In this document: piece after piece, positions 1 through 8,493 of the stretch
Layout of the letters: every line of letters begins with the position of its first letter
How positions within the stretch are numbered: position 1 is the stretch's first letter
NCBI GenBank assembly: GCA_026169575.1
Contig: JAPFCT010000075.1
Coordinates: forward strand, 1 to 11,745
Direction of reading: 5' to 3'
Length of the DNA: 11,745 nt
From: Faecalimonas sp.
Lineage (GTDB): Bacteria > Bacillota_A > Clostridia > Lachnospirales > Lachnospiraceae
Program-made: the position numbers and the translations under genes
The notes under the pieces: model-generated
Databases searched by the model: none
Seen by the model: the letters and a program-made list of their open reading frames with translations, nothing else
What the model was told of the DNA's origin: nothing

Positions 1-12
1 ACCCCATTCTTT

Positions 13-738
13 TTACCTTCTATCTGAAAATTGTACATTAAAGTTACATTTATCACCACGCACATAATTACGGTTGAATTCGATTGCCCTGCCATTTGTA
101 TCACGTGTAAGGCTTTGAAATAGCATCACCGGCGTTCCTGCCTCTATTCCTAAGATTTTTGCATCACCTAAACCAGGGCGAACCAAATCCAATGTCTGCT
201 CTGCCTTTGCCAGATGAATCCCATACATTTCATATACTTCATATAAGGAAAATACCGACAAATCAATCCCTTCCATTTTGGGAATCAAATAATGTGGAAT
301 ATACAATTCCTCCAGAGAAATCGGATCTCCATCAGCATAACACATGCGCTTAATATAAAAAACCGGCTCTTCCGGTTCAATGCCGAACATATTTCCATAC
401 AGATTACCTGCCATCCTTAAATACTTGGACACAATTTTAAAAGACGGTTTCATATTCCTATCCAGCATCGTCTGCGTAAAACCTTCTAACTTCTCCATAT
501 TACGTTCAATCTTATGCCCTAAAACATACACTTCTTTATCCGAAATATATTTCAGCAATCCCTCTTTGACTAGAACATCAATGGCTGTTCTCACAATTTG
601 CTTCTGCACACCGAACATTTCTGCGAGTTCAGTATCCGAAGGTATTTTTGTTCCCGGATACAATTCCCCCTCTTCTATTTCTATTCGCAGAATCTCGCCC
701 ACCTGTTGGGCAATCATCTTTTTACAGGCAGTTTTCAT
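13..738 (-). CDS. GntR/UTRA transcriptional regulator (subtype A), last visible gene of the frl operon
   Basis: This is a HutC-type GntR regulator of 241 aa: an N-terminal winged helix-turn-helix (about residues 8-74) and a C-terminal UTRA effector domain (about 85-236) ending in the usual E-F-N-R-N-Y-V-R-G-D element. The start at 738 is chosen over an in-frame ATG at 774 because AAGGAGT (745-751) sits 6 nt before it; the 774 start has no such site and would overlap frlD. It follows frlD by 22 bp, so it is probably the fifth gene of the frlC-frlA-gntR-frlD-gntR run and may sense a fructoselysine-pathway sugar phosphate. The DNA-binding part is unusual: the recognition helix reads VQKQIVRTAI rather than the common VSRxTVRxA, and the wing (SDKEVYV, 66-72) lacks its usual glycines. 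Its nearest relative here is the regulator at 8494-9261. A possible ATG at 7-5, with AGAAGG before it, may start a further gene off the left edge. The family call is firm; ligand and operator are unknown. Confidence 0.88.
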   Translation of the reverse strand: MKTACKKMIAQQVGEILRIEIEEGELYPGTKIPSDTELAEMFGVQKQIVRTAIDVLVKEGLLKYISDKEVYVLGHKIERNMEKLEGFTQTMLDRNMKPSFKIVSKYLRMAGNLYGNMFGIEPEEPVFYIKRMCYADGDPISLEELYIPHYLIPKMEGIDLSVFSLYEVYEMYGIHLAKAEQTLDLVRPGLGDAKILGIEAGTPVMLFQSLTRDTNGRAIEFNRNYVRGDKCNFNVQFSDRR

Positions 739-744
739 ATTTCG

Positions 745-751
745 ACTCCTT
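745..751 (-). promoter_or_regulatory. Ribosome binding site deciding the start of the subtype A GntR gene
   Basis: AAGGAGT on the minus strand lies 6 nt upstream of the ATG at 738-736. It favours this start over the longer reading frame from 774, which would overlap the end of frlD. Confidence 0.75.
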
Positions 752-760
752 ACCTTTTCA

Positions 761-1555
761 TTACCATGCTCCAAAGTACTTTAATGTTTCTGTTGCATTT
801 GCTGCACCCTTTTCCATTGCAGCTTCTATAGAAAGCCCTTCTACAATCCCTGTTAAAAAACCAGCGATATAGCTATCCCCAGCTCCCATACTGTCTACCA
901 GTTGATTACAAGGAACAATTCCAAACCGATGATATGTCTCTCCATCATAACACAGGCTTCCTTCTTCCCCCATCATACAGATGACAAGCTTAGGGCCCTG
1001 CTTTTGAATTTCTTCCATTTGTTTTCTTACTTCTCTCGTATCCCCTGTATCTACAGAGTAAAAGAGATAATCTGTGTACGGTATCGCTTTTTCACTCTCC
1101 TCAGATGTTGGACTCGTTGCACAGTCAAACGCAGTGACAATTCCTTTTTCTTTCAGTTCTTTAAACTGTCCCTCTACTTTTCCCCATACATCACAGATCA
1201 CAACATCAAAATTTCTAATATAATCAATATCTTCATCTGTAAGTTTGTAATTCTGTAACACACCTTCATCGTAATCCCCAAATACTCTTTCCCCATCTAT
1301 CAGTTCAACCTGGGTAATCGCCGTTTTTCCTTTTTCCACACGCAGATGCGAAGTATCAACTCCCCTCTCTTTCATCGTTTCTATCATAATCCGCCCATAG
1401 GCATCATCCCCTACCGGTCCGATATATGCAGCCTCCCCTCCTAGACGGACTGTATAAACTGCCATATTTACCGGTCCGCCTCCTGGAAATGCTTTTCCTC
1501 CATCTATATTGTTATAATAGTCAATACAGTTACTTCCAACTGCCGCTAATCTCAT
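761..1555 (-). CDS. frlD: Fructoselysine 6-kinase, PfkB/ribokinase family
   Basis: FrlD phosphorylates fructoselysine with ATP in the cytoplasm to give fructoselysine 6-phosphate, the substrate of the deglycase FrlB. The 264-aa protein has the PfkB features: a substrate-side glycine motif PGGGPVN (24-30), VGDDAYG (48-54), and the ATP/catalytic signature DSMGAGDSYIAGF (221-233) with the expected catalytic base D227. It resembles E. coli FrlD along its length, including TQVEL, RVFGDY, the GAGDS block and the C-terminal GAW. The length matches the family (about 260 aa). Its ATG overlaps the stop of the preceding GntR gene by 4 bp (ATGA), so translation is likely coupled; AGGAG lies 9 nt upstream. 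Its neighbours frlA and frlC strengthen the call. A different PfkB sugar kinase is less likely. Confidence 0.87.
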   Translation of the reverse strand: MRLAAVGSNCIDYYNNIDGGKAFPGGGPVNMAVYTVRLGGEAAYIGPVGDDAYGRIMIETMKERGVDTSHLRVEKGKTAITQVELIDGERVFGDYDEGVLQNYKLTDEDIDYIRNFDVVICDVWGKVEGQFKELKEKGIVTAFDCATSPTSEESEKAIPYTDYLFYSVDTGDTREVRKQMEEIQKQGPKLVICMMGEEGSLCYDGETYHRFGIVPCNQLVDSMGAGDSYIAGFLTGIVEGLSIEAAMEKGAANATETLKYFGAW

Positions 1556-2304
1556 ACAGTATCGCTCCTTTCTGATCCGGTATCTGTTCTTGTCAGAACA
1601 TTCGTATACTGTACCTGATCAGGTCGTGCCATGATTCTGAAGAACTCAATGCTTTCTCCGCCTATATCATTTACAACACCTGCCTGGTAATACAAATATT
1701 GTCCTTCTTCTACCTTTAACAATCTTGCTTCTTCCTCTGTGGCAAATGTGATTCCAATCTTTTCTCTTCCTTTCGTCAACAATATCCCTGAATCTCCCAG
1801 TACTTTATAAAGCGATTCCTCTGCAAAATTATGTGTTTCCACCCCTTCACACTTTCCATAGTTAATATAACTATTCTCGATCATCAGAGGAACATTGTTC
1901 CTAATCCGCAACCGATATAAATGAAATGCTTTATCCCCCTCTTTTATTCGGAGTTTTCTTGCAATATATTCATCACACAGCTCAATCCTTGAAATCAACA
2001 CTTCTGTCCACAAAAAATATCCTGTTTTCCTCATCGCCTCCGAGGTAGACTGAACCACCCGAATGTCTCTCACTAATCTCGGAGGCGCAACATAAGTTCC
2101 GGATCCTTTTATACTATATAATTTTCTTTCTTCAACTAATTGTTGAATAGCTGCATGAAGAGTGGAACGATTCATCTGCCACAGTGTACACATTTCCCGC
2201 TCACTCGGAAGTTTCTCGTGTGGTTTTAATTGATTTTCTTTTATATACCATTCAATCTGTTCCATCGCCATATCCAATGGACGAATCTTTTTCAGTTTCT
2301 CCAT
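1552..2304 (-). CDS. GntR/UTRA transcriptional regulator (subtype B), inside the frl operon
   Basis: A 250-aa HutC-type GntR protein. The winged helix-turn-helix covers about residues 8-73, with PSEREMCTLW, recognition helix MNRSTLHAAI (44-53) and a normal wing (IKGSGTYV, 65-72). The UTRA domain follows (about 90-235). It sits between frlA and frlD: 37 bp after frlA, and overlapping frlD by 4 bp, so it is made together with the enzymes and may form a feedback loop on the operon. AAGGTGAGG precedes the ATG. The stretch PSERxxCxxWxxxRSTL is shared with the regulator at 9283-10002, marking a second GntR subtype. It occupies an FrlR-like place in the locus, but with several GntR genes present I cannot say which is the functional FrlR. 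Target and effector are inferred, not seen. Confidence 0.9.
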   Translation of the reverse strand: MEKLKKIRPLDMAMEQIEWYIKENQLKPHEKLPSEREMCTLWQMNRSTLHAAIQQLVEERKLYSIKGSGTYVAPPRLVRDIRVVQSTSEAMRKTGYFLWTEVLISRIELCDEYIARKLRIKEGDKAFHLYRLRIRNNVPLMIENSYINYGKCEGVETHNFAEESLYKVLGDSGILLTKGREKIGITFATEEEARLLKVEEGQYLYYQAGVVNDIGGESIEFFRIMARPDQVQYTNVLTRTDTGSERSDTV

Positions 2305-2341
2305 ACAGCCTCACCTTTTTCTAATTGCTGGAATTCAACAA

Positions 2342-3712
<1,371 letters not shown>

Positions 3713-3791
3713 TTAGATATATTGGAAAAGACTTGTGCATAATCTTTCCCTTTTTGTTCATTACATATAGGCTTCGACGTCTTTTTATATC

Positions 3792-3819
3792 GTAAACAGC
3801 AGTCCGACTCCGCTGTTAC
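3792..3819. other. Hairpin in the frlC-frlA gap
   Basis: An imperfect inverted repeat, GTAAACAGC (3792-3800) against GCTGTTAC (3812-3819), lies in the 169-bp gap between frlC and frlA. Read on the plus strand it is followed by ACAATTTTTT, so it resembles a terminator only against the direction of the operon. On the minus strand no T-run follows directly. It could be an mRNA processing or stabilising element setting the relative amounts of FrlC and FrlA, or a block to antisense transcription. Confidence 0.35.
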
Positions 3820-3863
3820 AATTTTTTAAAAATTCATTACTTTTTTATTCACTCTTATATTTC

Positions 3864-4700
3864 TTACACAATTCCTGCCTGTGTCATTAACTCACGCATA
3901 TTATCAATGGCACGTTTCGCATAAAAACGCGGTTCATTAATATAATTTGTAACCAATTCAAGCGTTGCAGTCTTATCATAACCGATTCTTTTCATTTCAT
4001 ATAGCATTTCTTTGATTGGAATAGTTCCTTCCCCTGGTATCATATGTGTATCTGAACCATTTTCTCCGTCAACAATATGCATGTGCTCCATTTTATCTCC
4101 GAGCTTATCGAAATAAGCCATAATGCTCTCATGCTGCACAAACGGCGGAACAATATCACACATACCAACGACATATGGATTATCCACCCTTCTAAACAAC
4201 TCTACCAAATCATTTGCCCTTGTAAAGAAATTAGATTCATACGGTGTCAGAGCCTCAACTACAAGTTTTACTTCTAACTTTGCAGCATAGTCCCCTAATT
4301 CTTGAATATTCTTTTCCAATCTTCCCCACAATTCATCATATGTAGCAAGATATCCCCCATTTGCAGGACTTGTAAGCACAAATTCTGCCCCCATTTCTTT
4401 TGCCATATCAAGCGATAACTTCAAATATTCAATAGCATCTCTTCTCTGGGACTCTGAACCAATCATATAATTGTAAGGATATGCATTGTGTTCCGGTGTA
4501 TACCCCACCACCGGCACTTCATATTTTTCAATTAACCGGCGCACCTCATTAATCTCTCCTGCCTTTAAATCCGGTGCATATGCATGCGGCCGTCCTCCCC
4601 AAAGCTCAATATAGTCATAGCCGTACTCTTTGGCATCCATAAAACAATGCTCCAGTGGATTCCGTTGATACCCTGATGTAAACATTCCAACTTTTAACAT
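3864..4700 (-). CDS. frlC: Fructoselysine 3-epimerase, TIM-barrel sugar isomerase family
   Basis: FrlC interconverts fructoselysine and psicoselysine by C-3 epimerisation, so that psicoselysine can enter the FrlD/FrlB route. The 278-aa protein is an AP-endonuclease-2-like TIM barrel. Predicted divalent metal ligands are E149 (in VVEALTPYESN), D182 (in MCDIVPP), H208 (in HMHIVDG) and E248 (in ATLELV). It follows E. coli FrlC (276 aa) closely, including WGGRPHAYAPDLKAG (34-48), GYTPE (66-70), DMAKEM, AYFDKLGDKM and IPGEG. The start has GGAGGA 8 nt upstream. It is the first gene of the minus-strand operon and faces a 550-bp divergent control region, so it should set the operon's promoter. A second, more distant member of the same family is at 10309-11187. 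Confidence 0.9.
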   Translation of the reverse strand: MLKVGMFTSGYQRNPLEHCFMDAKEYGYDYIELWGGRPHAYAPDLKAGEINEVRRLIEKYEVPVVGYTPEHNAYPYNYMIGSESQRRDAIEYLKLSLDMAKEMGAEFVLTSPANGGYLATYDELWGRLEKNIQELGDYAAKLEVKLVVEALTPYESNFFTRANDLVELFRRVDNPYVVGMCDIVPPFVQHESIMAYFDKLGDKMEHMHIVDGENGSDTHMIPGEGTIPIKEMLYEMKRIGYDKTATLELVTNYINEPRFYAKRAIDNMRELMTQAGIV

Positions 4701-5036
4701 TATCTTATTCCTCCTCTCTTCGTTTTGTTTTCGTTAAAAACAGTATATAATAACTTCATACTTGTTTTCTATTCGCAAGAGACCTAAAATTCAAATATAA
4801 AAAATGTATAAATTCCTATAACCATATTATCCATGTTTGTAATTTCATACCACTTATATGTTTTTAACCAATAATACTTGTATATATATATTAATATTTA
4901 TTCAATTTTTATATATCGGTATATTCCCGTTACATATTTATGCCAGTTCCATCAGATACACTTATTTTGCTGTTTATTTTTTAGTTATCCCTCCAGTTGT
5001 CAATACGTTCTATCTTTGATAAATTATAAGTATTCT

Positions 5037-5058
5037 ACAGATAGAGTGCACTATCTGT
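5037..5058. promoter_or_regulatory. Perfect dyad, candidate operator
   Basis: ACAGATAG (5037-5044) and CTATCTGT (5051-5058) form a perfect 8-bp inverted repeat around 6 bp. The arms extend outward as TTCTA...TAGAA with a 1-nt offset. No T-run follows, so a terminator is unlikely. The position between divergent genes and the size of about 22 bp fit a dimeric repressor such as a GntR protein. Confidence 0.5.
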
Positions 5059-5092
5059 TAGAACATTTCGATGTCTTTTATTCATTAAAGTC

Positions 5093-5131
5093 CAGACATC
5101 TGGTGATTCCGACATACATACCAGATGTCTG
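5093..5131. promoter_or_regulatory. 12-bp inverted repeat, candidate paired operator
   Basis: CAGACATCTGGT (5093-5104) is the exact reverse complement of ACCAGATGTCTG (5120-5131), separated by 15 bp. Each arm is itself a small dyad (CCAGA-CA-TCTGG at 5092-5103; CAGA-TG-TCTG at 5122-5131), which suggests two protein sites rather than only an RNA hairpin. No T-run follows it. Confidence 0.5.
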
Positions 5132-5158
5132 ACTCATTCAGGGTCGTCCTTGTTATTT

Positions 5159-5170
5159 GAGGATGTCCTC
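5159..5170. promoter_or_regulatory. Short palindrome GAGGA-TG-TCCTC, candidate operator
   Basis: A perfect 5-bp inverted repeat around a central TG, the same layout as the dyads at 5092-5103 and 5122-5131. It overlaps the weak TTGAGG -35 candidate (5157-5162) for the amidohydrolase transcript. Confidence 0.35.
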
Positions 5171-5250
5171 GCTTTTCCTCTTAATACACTATCTCAAATT
5201 TATTTTCCTATAAAAATAAAATTAATAAAAAATAAGGAGGCTTAAAAACA

Positions 5251-6804
5251 ATGTGTGAATGCGCAGATTGCATTTTATTATCAGACTGTATTTTTACAGC
5301 CACAGAAAAAATGCCCATTTCAGGATATATCGCCATCAGAAATGATCGAATACTTTCTGTTGGAAAAGGCCCTGTCCCATCTGAAATAGTAGATACTAAT
5401 ACAAAATATCTTGATTATGGCGATCAAACAATTACACCTGGATTCTCAGATGTACACTGCTTCTTTACCGGTTATTCTGTTGGATTTGTAGGAATTGATT
5501 TATCAGGTGCTTCTTCCCAGGAAGAAATCCTTACTATTGTCAAAGAATATGCACAAAAAATTCCTTCCGACAAACCTGCTTTTGGCCATGGATGGAATCC
5601 AGAAGTGATACACCCGGTAAATACAACTTTATTAGATGAATCTTTTCCTAATCGTCCGGTTCTTCTATTTGCAGATGGTTGTGAAACTTGTTGGATGAAT
5701 CGGGCTGCTATGGAGCGCTACCAATTTACTCCTGATACTTGCTATCCTGAAAGTTATGTCCGCCTCTTACCTGACTTATTAGGAGACAGAGACTTTATTA
5801 TTCCGGAATTTAAACGCTACATGAAAATGATGAATAGTAAGGGGATCACTTCTATAAAAGAAATGGGGTTCGACCAGTTCTATGGATTCACTGATATCCT
5901 TGCAGAATTAGAGGCAGAAAATGCCTTAACAGTTCGTGTGAACTTTATGAGCCAGCCTGTTGCCCAACCCTTAAACCTTGCATACGGTAAAGCAATGCGC
6001 GAAAAATTTCAAGGTGAGTTTGTCCGTTTTTCCGGATACAATCAAATGACCGATGGATCTATAAGTGAACTTTGTGGCGATTTAAAAGTTCCTTATTTGT
6101 GTGCCGACACAACCTGTGCACTGAACATTGACTGGGATCTTTTGGGAAGTGATGCCCGCAAAGCAGACGCAGAAGGATTTCGCTTTTCATTACATGCCCA
6201 GGGAGATGCTGCTATTTCAAAAGTATTAGACATTTATGAATCTTGTAAAAAAGATAAGAATGGAAAACTTGTAAACCGCCACAGCATCACTGACCTTGAA
6301 TTCAGCGATCCAAATGATTTGGAACACATGGGTAAACTGGGTGTTATTGCTGAAATATATCCTCAGATTCAGGCGATTGCCAACAGAAAAGACAAACTCG
6401 CTATGATTGAAGAAAAAATTGGCATGGAGCGAGGACAATATTACTGGAATAGACGTAAAATGGTCGACAGCGGAGTGTTGCTGAGCTGCGGAACTGATTT
6501 TCCACTTCTCATTGATGATATCCCTGAATCTATCTATCATGCAGTTGGTGGTTATTTCCCTGAAGGTGACGAGACCTTTAACAAACAAAATATGTTGACT
6601 ATCCCGGAATTACTAACTGCATGGAGTGCCGGCGGAGCTTATAATCTATATCAGGAAAAAGAACTTGGCACACTGGAGAGCGGTAAAAAAGCCGATATTA
6701 TCGTTTTCGATGGAAATCTGTTTGAAACTTCTATTGAAACTATCCGTTCGCGTAAGGTAGACGTAACATTCGTCAACGGACAAATCGTATATAGCCGCAA
6801 TTAA
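5251..6804 (+). CDS. YtcJ-type amidohydrolase family protein (Amidohydro_3-like), divergent metal site
   Basis: A 517-aa cytoplasmic protein of the amidohydrolase superfamily: an N-terminal beta-sandwich part (about 1-62), a TIM barrel, and a C-terminal return to the sandwich ending in LGTLESGKKADIIVFD (472-487). The family's usual reaction is metal-dependent hydrolysis of an amide or similar bond. YtcJ-like marks are TPGFSDVH (62-69), MTDGSISELCG (266-276), LHAQGD (314-319), GVIAEIYPQ (364-372) and GTDFPL (414-419). By eye, several expected metal residues differ: the HxH after strand 1 is H69-C-F71, and the usual RIEH reads SITD (345-348). H69, H315 and D416 remain. GGAGG lies 10 nt before the ATG. 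The FGGY kinase follows after 68 bp, probably on the same transcript. It may free a sugar or amino compound for that kinase; the substrate is unknown. Confidence 0.82.
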   Translation: MCECADCILLSDCIFTATEKMPISGYIAIRNDRILSVGKGPVPSEIVDTNTKYLDYGDQTITPGFSDVHCFFTGYSVGFVGIDLSGASSQEEILTIVKEYAQKIPSDKPAFGHGWNPEVIHPVNTTLLDESFPNRPVLLFADGCETCWMNRAAMERYQFTPDTCYPESYVRLLPDLLGDRDFIIPEFKRYMKMMNSKGITSIKEMGFDQFYGFTDILAELEAENALTVRVNFMSQPVAQPLNLAYGKAMREKFQGEFVRFSGYNQMTDGSISELCGDLKVPYLCADTTCALNIDWDLLGSDARKADAEGFRFSLHAQGDAAISKVLDIYESCKKDKNGKLVNRHSITDLEFSDPNDLEHMGKLGVIAEIYPQIQAIANRKDKLAMIEEKIGMERGQYYWNRRKMVDSGVLLSCGTDFPLLIDDIPESIYHAVGGYFPEGDETFNKQNMLTIPELLTAWSAGGAYNLYQEKELGTLESGKKADIIVFDGNLFETSIETIRSRKVDVTFVNGQIVYSRN

Positions 6805-6872
6805 AAGAGTATTGTATCTATATCACTTGTTTTAACAACTTATATTCTCATTCTGAAAGGAGTACTTCAATT

Positions 6873-8402
6873 ATGAGAGAGTCTTATTTTATGGGAATTG
6901 ATACAGGAACAAATTCCAGTAAAGGAGTACTGATTGATTCTCACGGGCAAATCATCGCAGAACATGCAACAGAACATGCTATGACAAATCCAGCACCCGG
7001 ATACTATGAACACGACGCTGATAAAGACTGGTGGGAGGATTTATGTATCATCAGTAATGCACTGATTAAAAAATCTAAAGTTTCTCCGTATGATATCAAA
7101 GCTATTGGAACAAGCGCACTCGGAGCCGATTGCCTGCCGGTCGATGAGCAATGTCGCCCTCTGCGCAAAGCTATTCTGTATGGTATCGATGCACGCGCAA
7201 CAGACGAAATGGAACAACTCACAGAAATGTATGGCGAAGATCAGATTCGTCAGTGGTATGGACGCCCTCTATGTTCTAGTGATGTCATGCCTAAGATTCT
7301 TTGGATTAAAAACAAGGAACCGGAAATATATGCAAAAACATACAAGTTTCTGACCGGTTCCAGTTTTATAGCTGCCAAACTCACCGGAAATTATGTAGTC
7401 GATCGCTTTTTAGGACTTGCAAGTTTTAATCCTCTTTATTTTAATGACGGGACTCCTAATCCAGAAACCTGTCGGCCAGTCTGCCGTCCTGATCAGCTTG
7501 CAGAAGTAAAAGAAGCCAATGATATCGCCGGTTATGTAACGGAAACTGCTGCCATGGAAACAGGTCTTGCCGTTGGTACGCCTGTTATCGTAGGAACAGA
7601 CGATTCTGGCGCTGAAGCAATCAGCACAGGAGTTGTCGCTCCCGGTAAGATGATGATTCAATTTGGTTCTTCTATCTACATGATTCTCGGAACAGAAGAA
7701 TTGATTGACGATGAGCGTTTATGGCGTGAAGAATTTATTGTTCCCGGATTATGCGACATTTCTGCTGGTACCAATGCAGCCGGTTCTCTCACCAAATGGT
7801 ACAGAGATACTATTTTCCCGGATGCACTTCAACTAGAAAAAGATGGCGGCCCTGATTCGTACAGCACAATGATGAAAGATCTTGATAAAATTCCTGCCGG
7901 AAGTAATGGACTGATTACACTTCCTTATTTCGCTGGTGAGAGAACTCCGATAAATGATCCCCAGGCAAGGGGAATCCTATTCGGATTAACCCTTGCTCAT
8001 ACACGCCAGCATATGTACCGGAGTGCTTTGGAATCTGTCGCTTACTCAGTAAACCAACAGTTAAAGATTATACTTGACCATGGCATTTCCATTGATCAGA
8101 TTTTTGCTGTAGGCGGCGGTGTGAAAAATGAATTATGGATGCAGATTGTTGCAGATGTTACTGGTAAAACAATTAACACACCTGCCATTACTGTAGGTGC
8201 AAGTTTTGGCGATGCCTTAATGGCAGCATCTGGAATCAAATATCCCGGTTTTGAATCTTTCAATAAACTAACAAATTTCATAAAGCCTGGAAAAACTTAT
8301 GAACCAAACAAAGAAACTCATGAAACATATAAAAAGTATCAGGAAATTTATAATTCTCTTTATCCTGCAACTGTAAACTTAATGCATCGATTATCAGACT
8401 AA
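6873..8402 (+). CDS. FGGY-family carbohydrate kinase, xylulokinase-like
   Basis: A 509-aa cytoplasmic sugar kinase that should transfer phosphate from ATP to a ketose or polyol. The N-terminal actin-like domain opens with GIDTGTNSSKGVLID (8-22), the phosphate-1 loop. GTDDSGAEAISTG (241-253) carries the likely catalytic base D244. The second domain has YFAGERTPINDPQARG (352-367) and AVGGGVKNELWMQIVADVTG (412-431), the FGGY signature and adenosine-binding block. The length is typical (about 500). GGAG lies 10 nt before the ATG. It is second in a two-gene plus-strand unit after the amidohydrolase and ends at a strong hairpin. The substrate cannot be read from sequence: xylulose, ribulose or a rarer ketose are all possible. 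The nearby FrlC-like epimerase at 10309 suggests a ketose or a ketose-amine conjugate. It is not homologous to FrlD. Confidence 0.88.
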   Translation: MRESYFMGIDTGTNSSKGVLIDSHGQIIAEHATEHAMTNPAPGYYEHDADKDWWEDLCIISNALIKKSKVSPYDIKAIGTSALGADCLPVDEQCRPLRKAILYGIDARATDEMEQLTEMYGEDQIRQWYGRPLCSSDVMPKILWIKNKEPEIYAKTYKFLTGSSFIAAKLTGNYVVDRFLGLASFNPLYFNDGTPNPETCRPVCRPDQLAEVKEANDIAGYVTETAAMETGLAVGTPVIVGTDDSGAEAISTGVVAPGKMMIQFGSSIYMILGTEELIDDERLWREEFIVPGLCDISAGTNAAGSLTKWYRDTIFPDALQLEKDGGPDSYSTMMKDLDKIPAGSNGLITLPYFAGERTPINDPQARGILFGLTLAHTRQHMYRSALESVAYSVNQQLKIILDHGISIDQIFAVGGGVKNELWMQIVADVTGKTINTPAITVGASFGDALMAASGIKYPGFESFNKLTNFIKPGKTYEPNKETHETYKKYQEIYNSLYPATVNLMHRLSD

Positions 8403-8434
8403 CTTTTATATCTTATCACAAGATAACCTTATCA

Positions 8435-8485
8435 ATAAAAGTGCAGTAAAAGAAATATATTAAAACTCTTCTACTGCACTTTTAT
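8435..8485. terminator. Bidirectional terminator between convergent kinase and GntR genes
   Basis: A 14-bp perfect stem: the left arm is 8435-8448 and the right arm 8472-8485, with core AGTGCAGTA against TACTGCACT, flanked by A-run and T-run so it can work in both directions. It lies in the 91-bp gap between the convergent FGGY kinase and GntR genes. A smaller stem, TATCTT/AAGATA (8409-8425), precedes it. Confidence 0.85.
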
Positions 8486-8493
8486 CTGATTTT

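Larger units (their letters stand above)
4701..5250. promoter_or_regulatory. Divergent control region between frlC and the amidohydrolase gene
   Basis: This 550-bp stretch has no convincing gene. The part next to frlC (4700-4930) is very A+T-rich, with TATATA tracts near 4880-4925. The part next to the amidohydrolase (5030-5170) is less A+T-rich and full of dyads and repeats, listed separately. A perfect TTGACA is present on the minus strand (5003-4998), with only a weak AAAAAT -10 at 4981-4976; the same bases give TTGTCA on the plus strand. On the plus side TTGAGG (5157-5162) with CTTAAT (5180-5185) is a weak candidate. No promoter call here is secure. The region should carry the promoters for both transcription units and their GntR operators. 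Confidence 0.6.

Noticed and set aside
1..7. Possible ATG of a further minus-strand gene at 7-5, with AGAAGG upstream
   Set aside because: Only two codons are visible and the ribosome site is imperfect, so no gene can be called; it is mentioned only as a place to look for frlB.
380..784. 134-codon plus-strand open frame opposite the first GntR gene
   Set aside because: It is antisense to a clear GntR/UTRA gene, has no ribosome site and no recognisable motif.
4880..4930. TATATA-rich tract as a tandem repeat
   Set aside because: The repeat is short and irregular, typical of A+T-rich promoter regions, with no defined unit.
5093..5131. Reading the 12-bp inverted repeat as an intrinsic terminator
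   Set aside because: No T-run follows on either strand and it lies between divergent genes, where a terminator is not expected.
4878..5132. 84-codon open frame on the plus strand in the large intergenic region
   Set aside because: Its product is rich in Ile, Tyr and Phe from A+T-rich repeats, it lacks a ribosome site, and it runs through the dyads of the control region.
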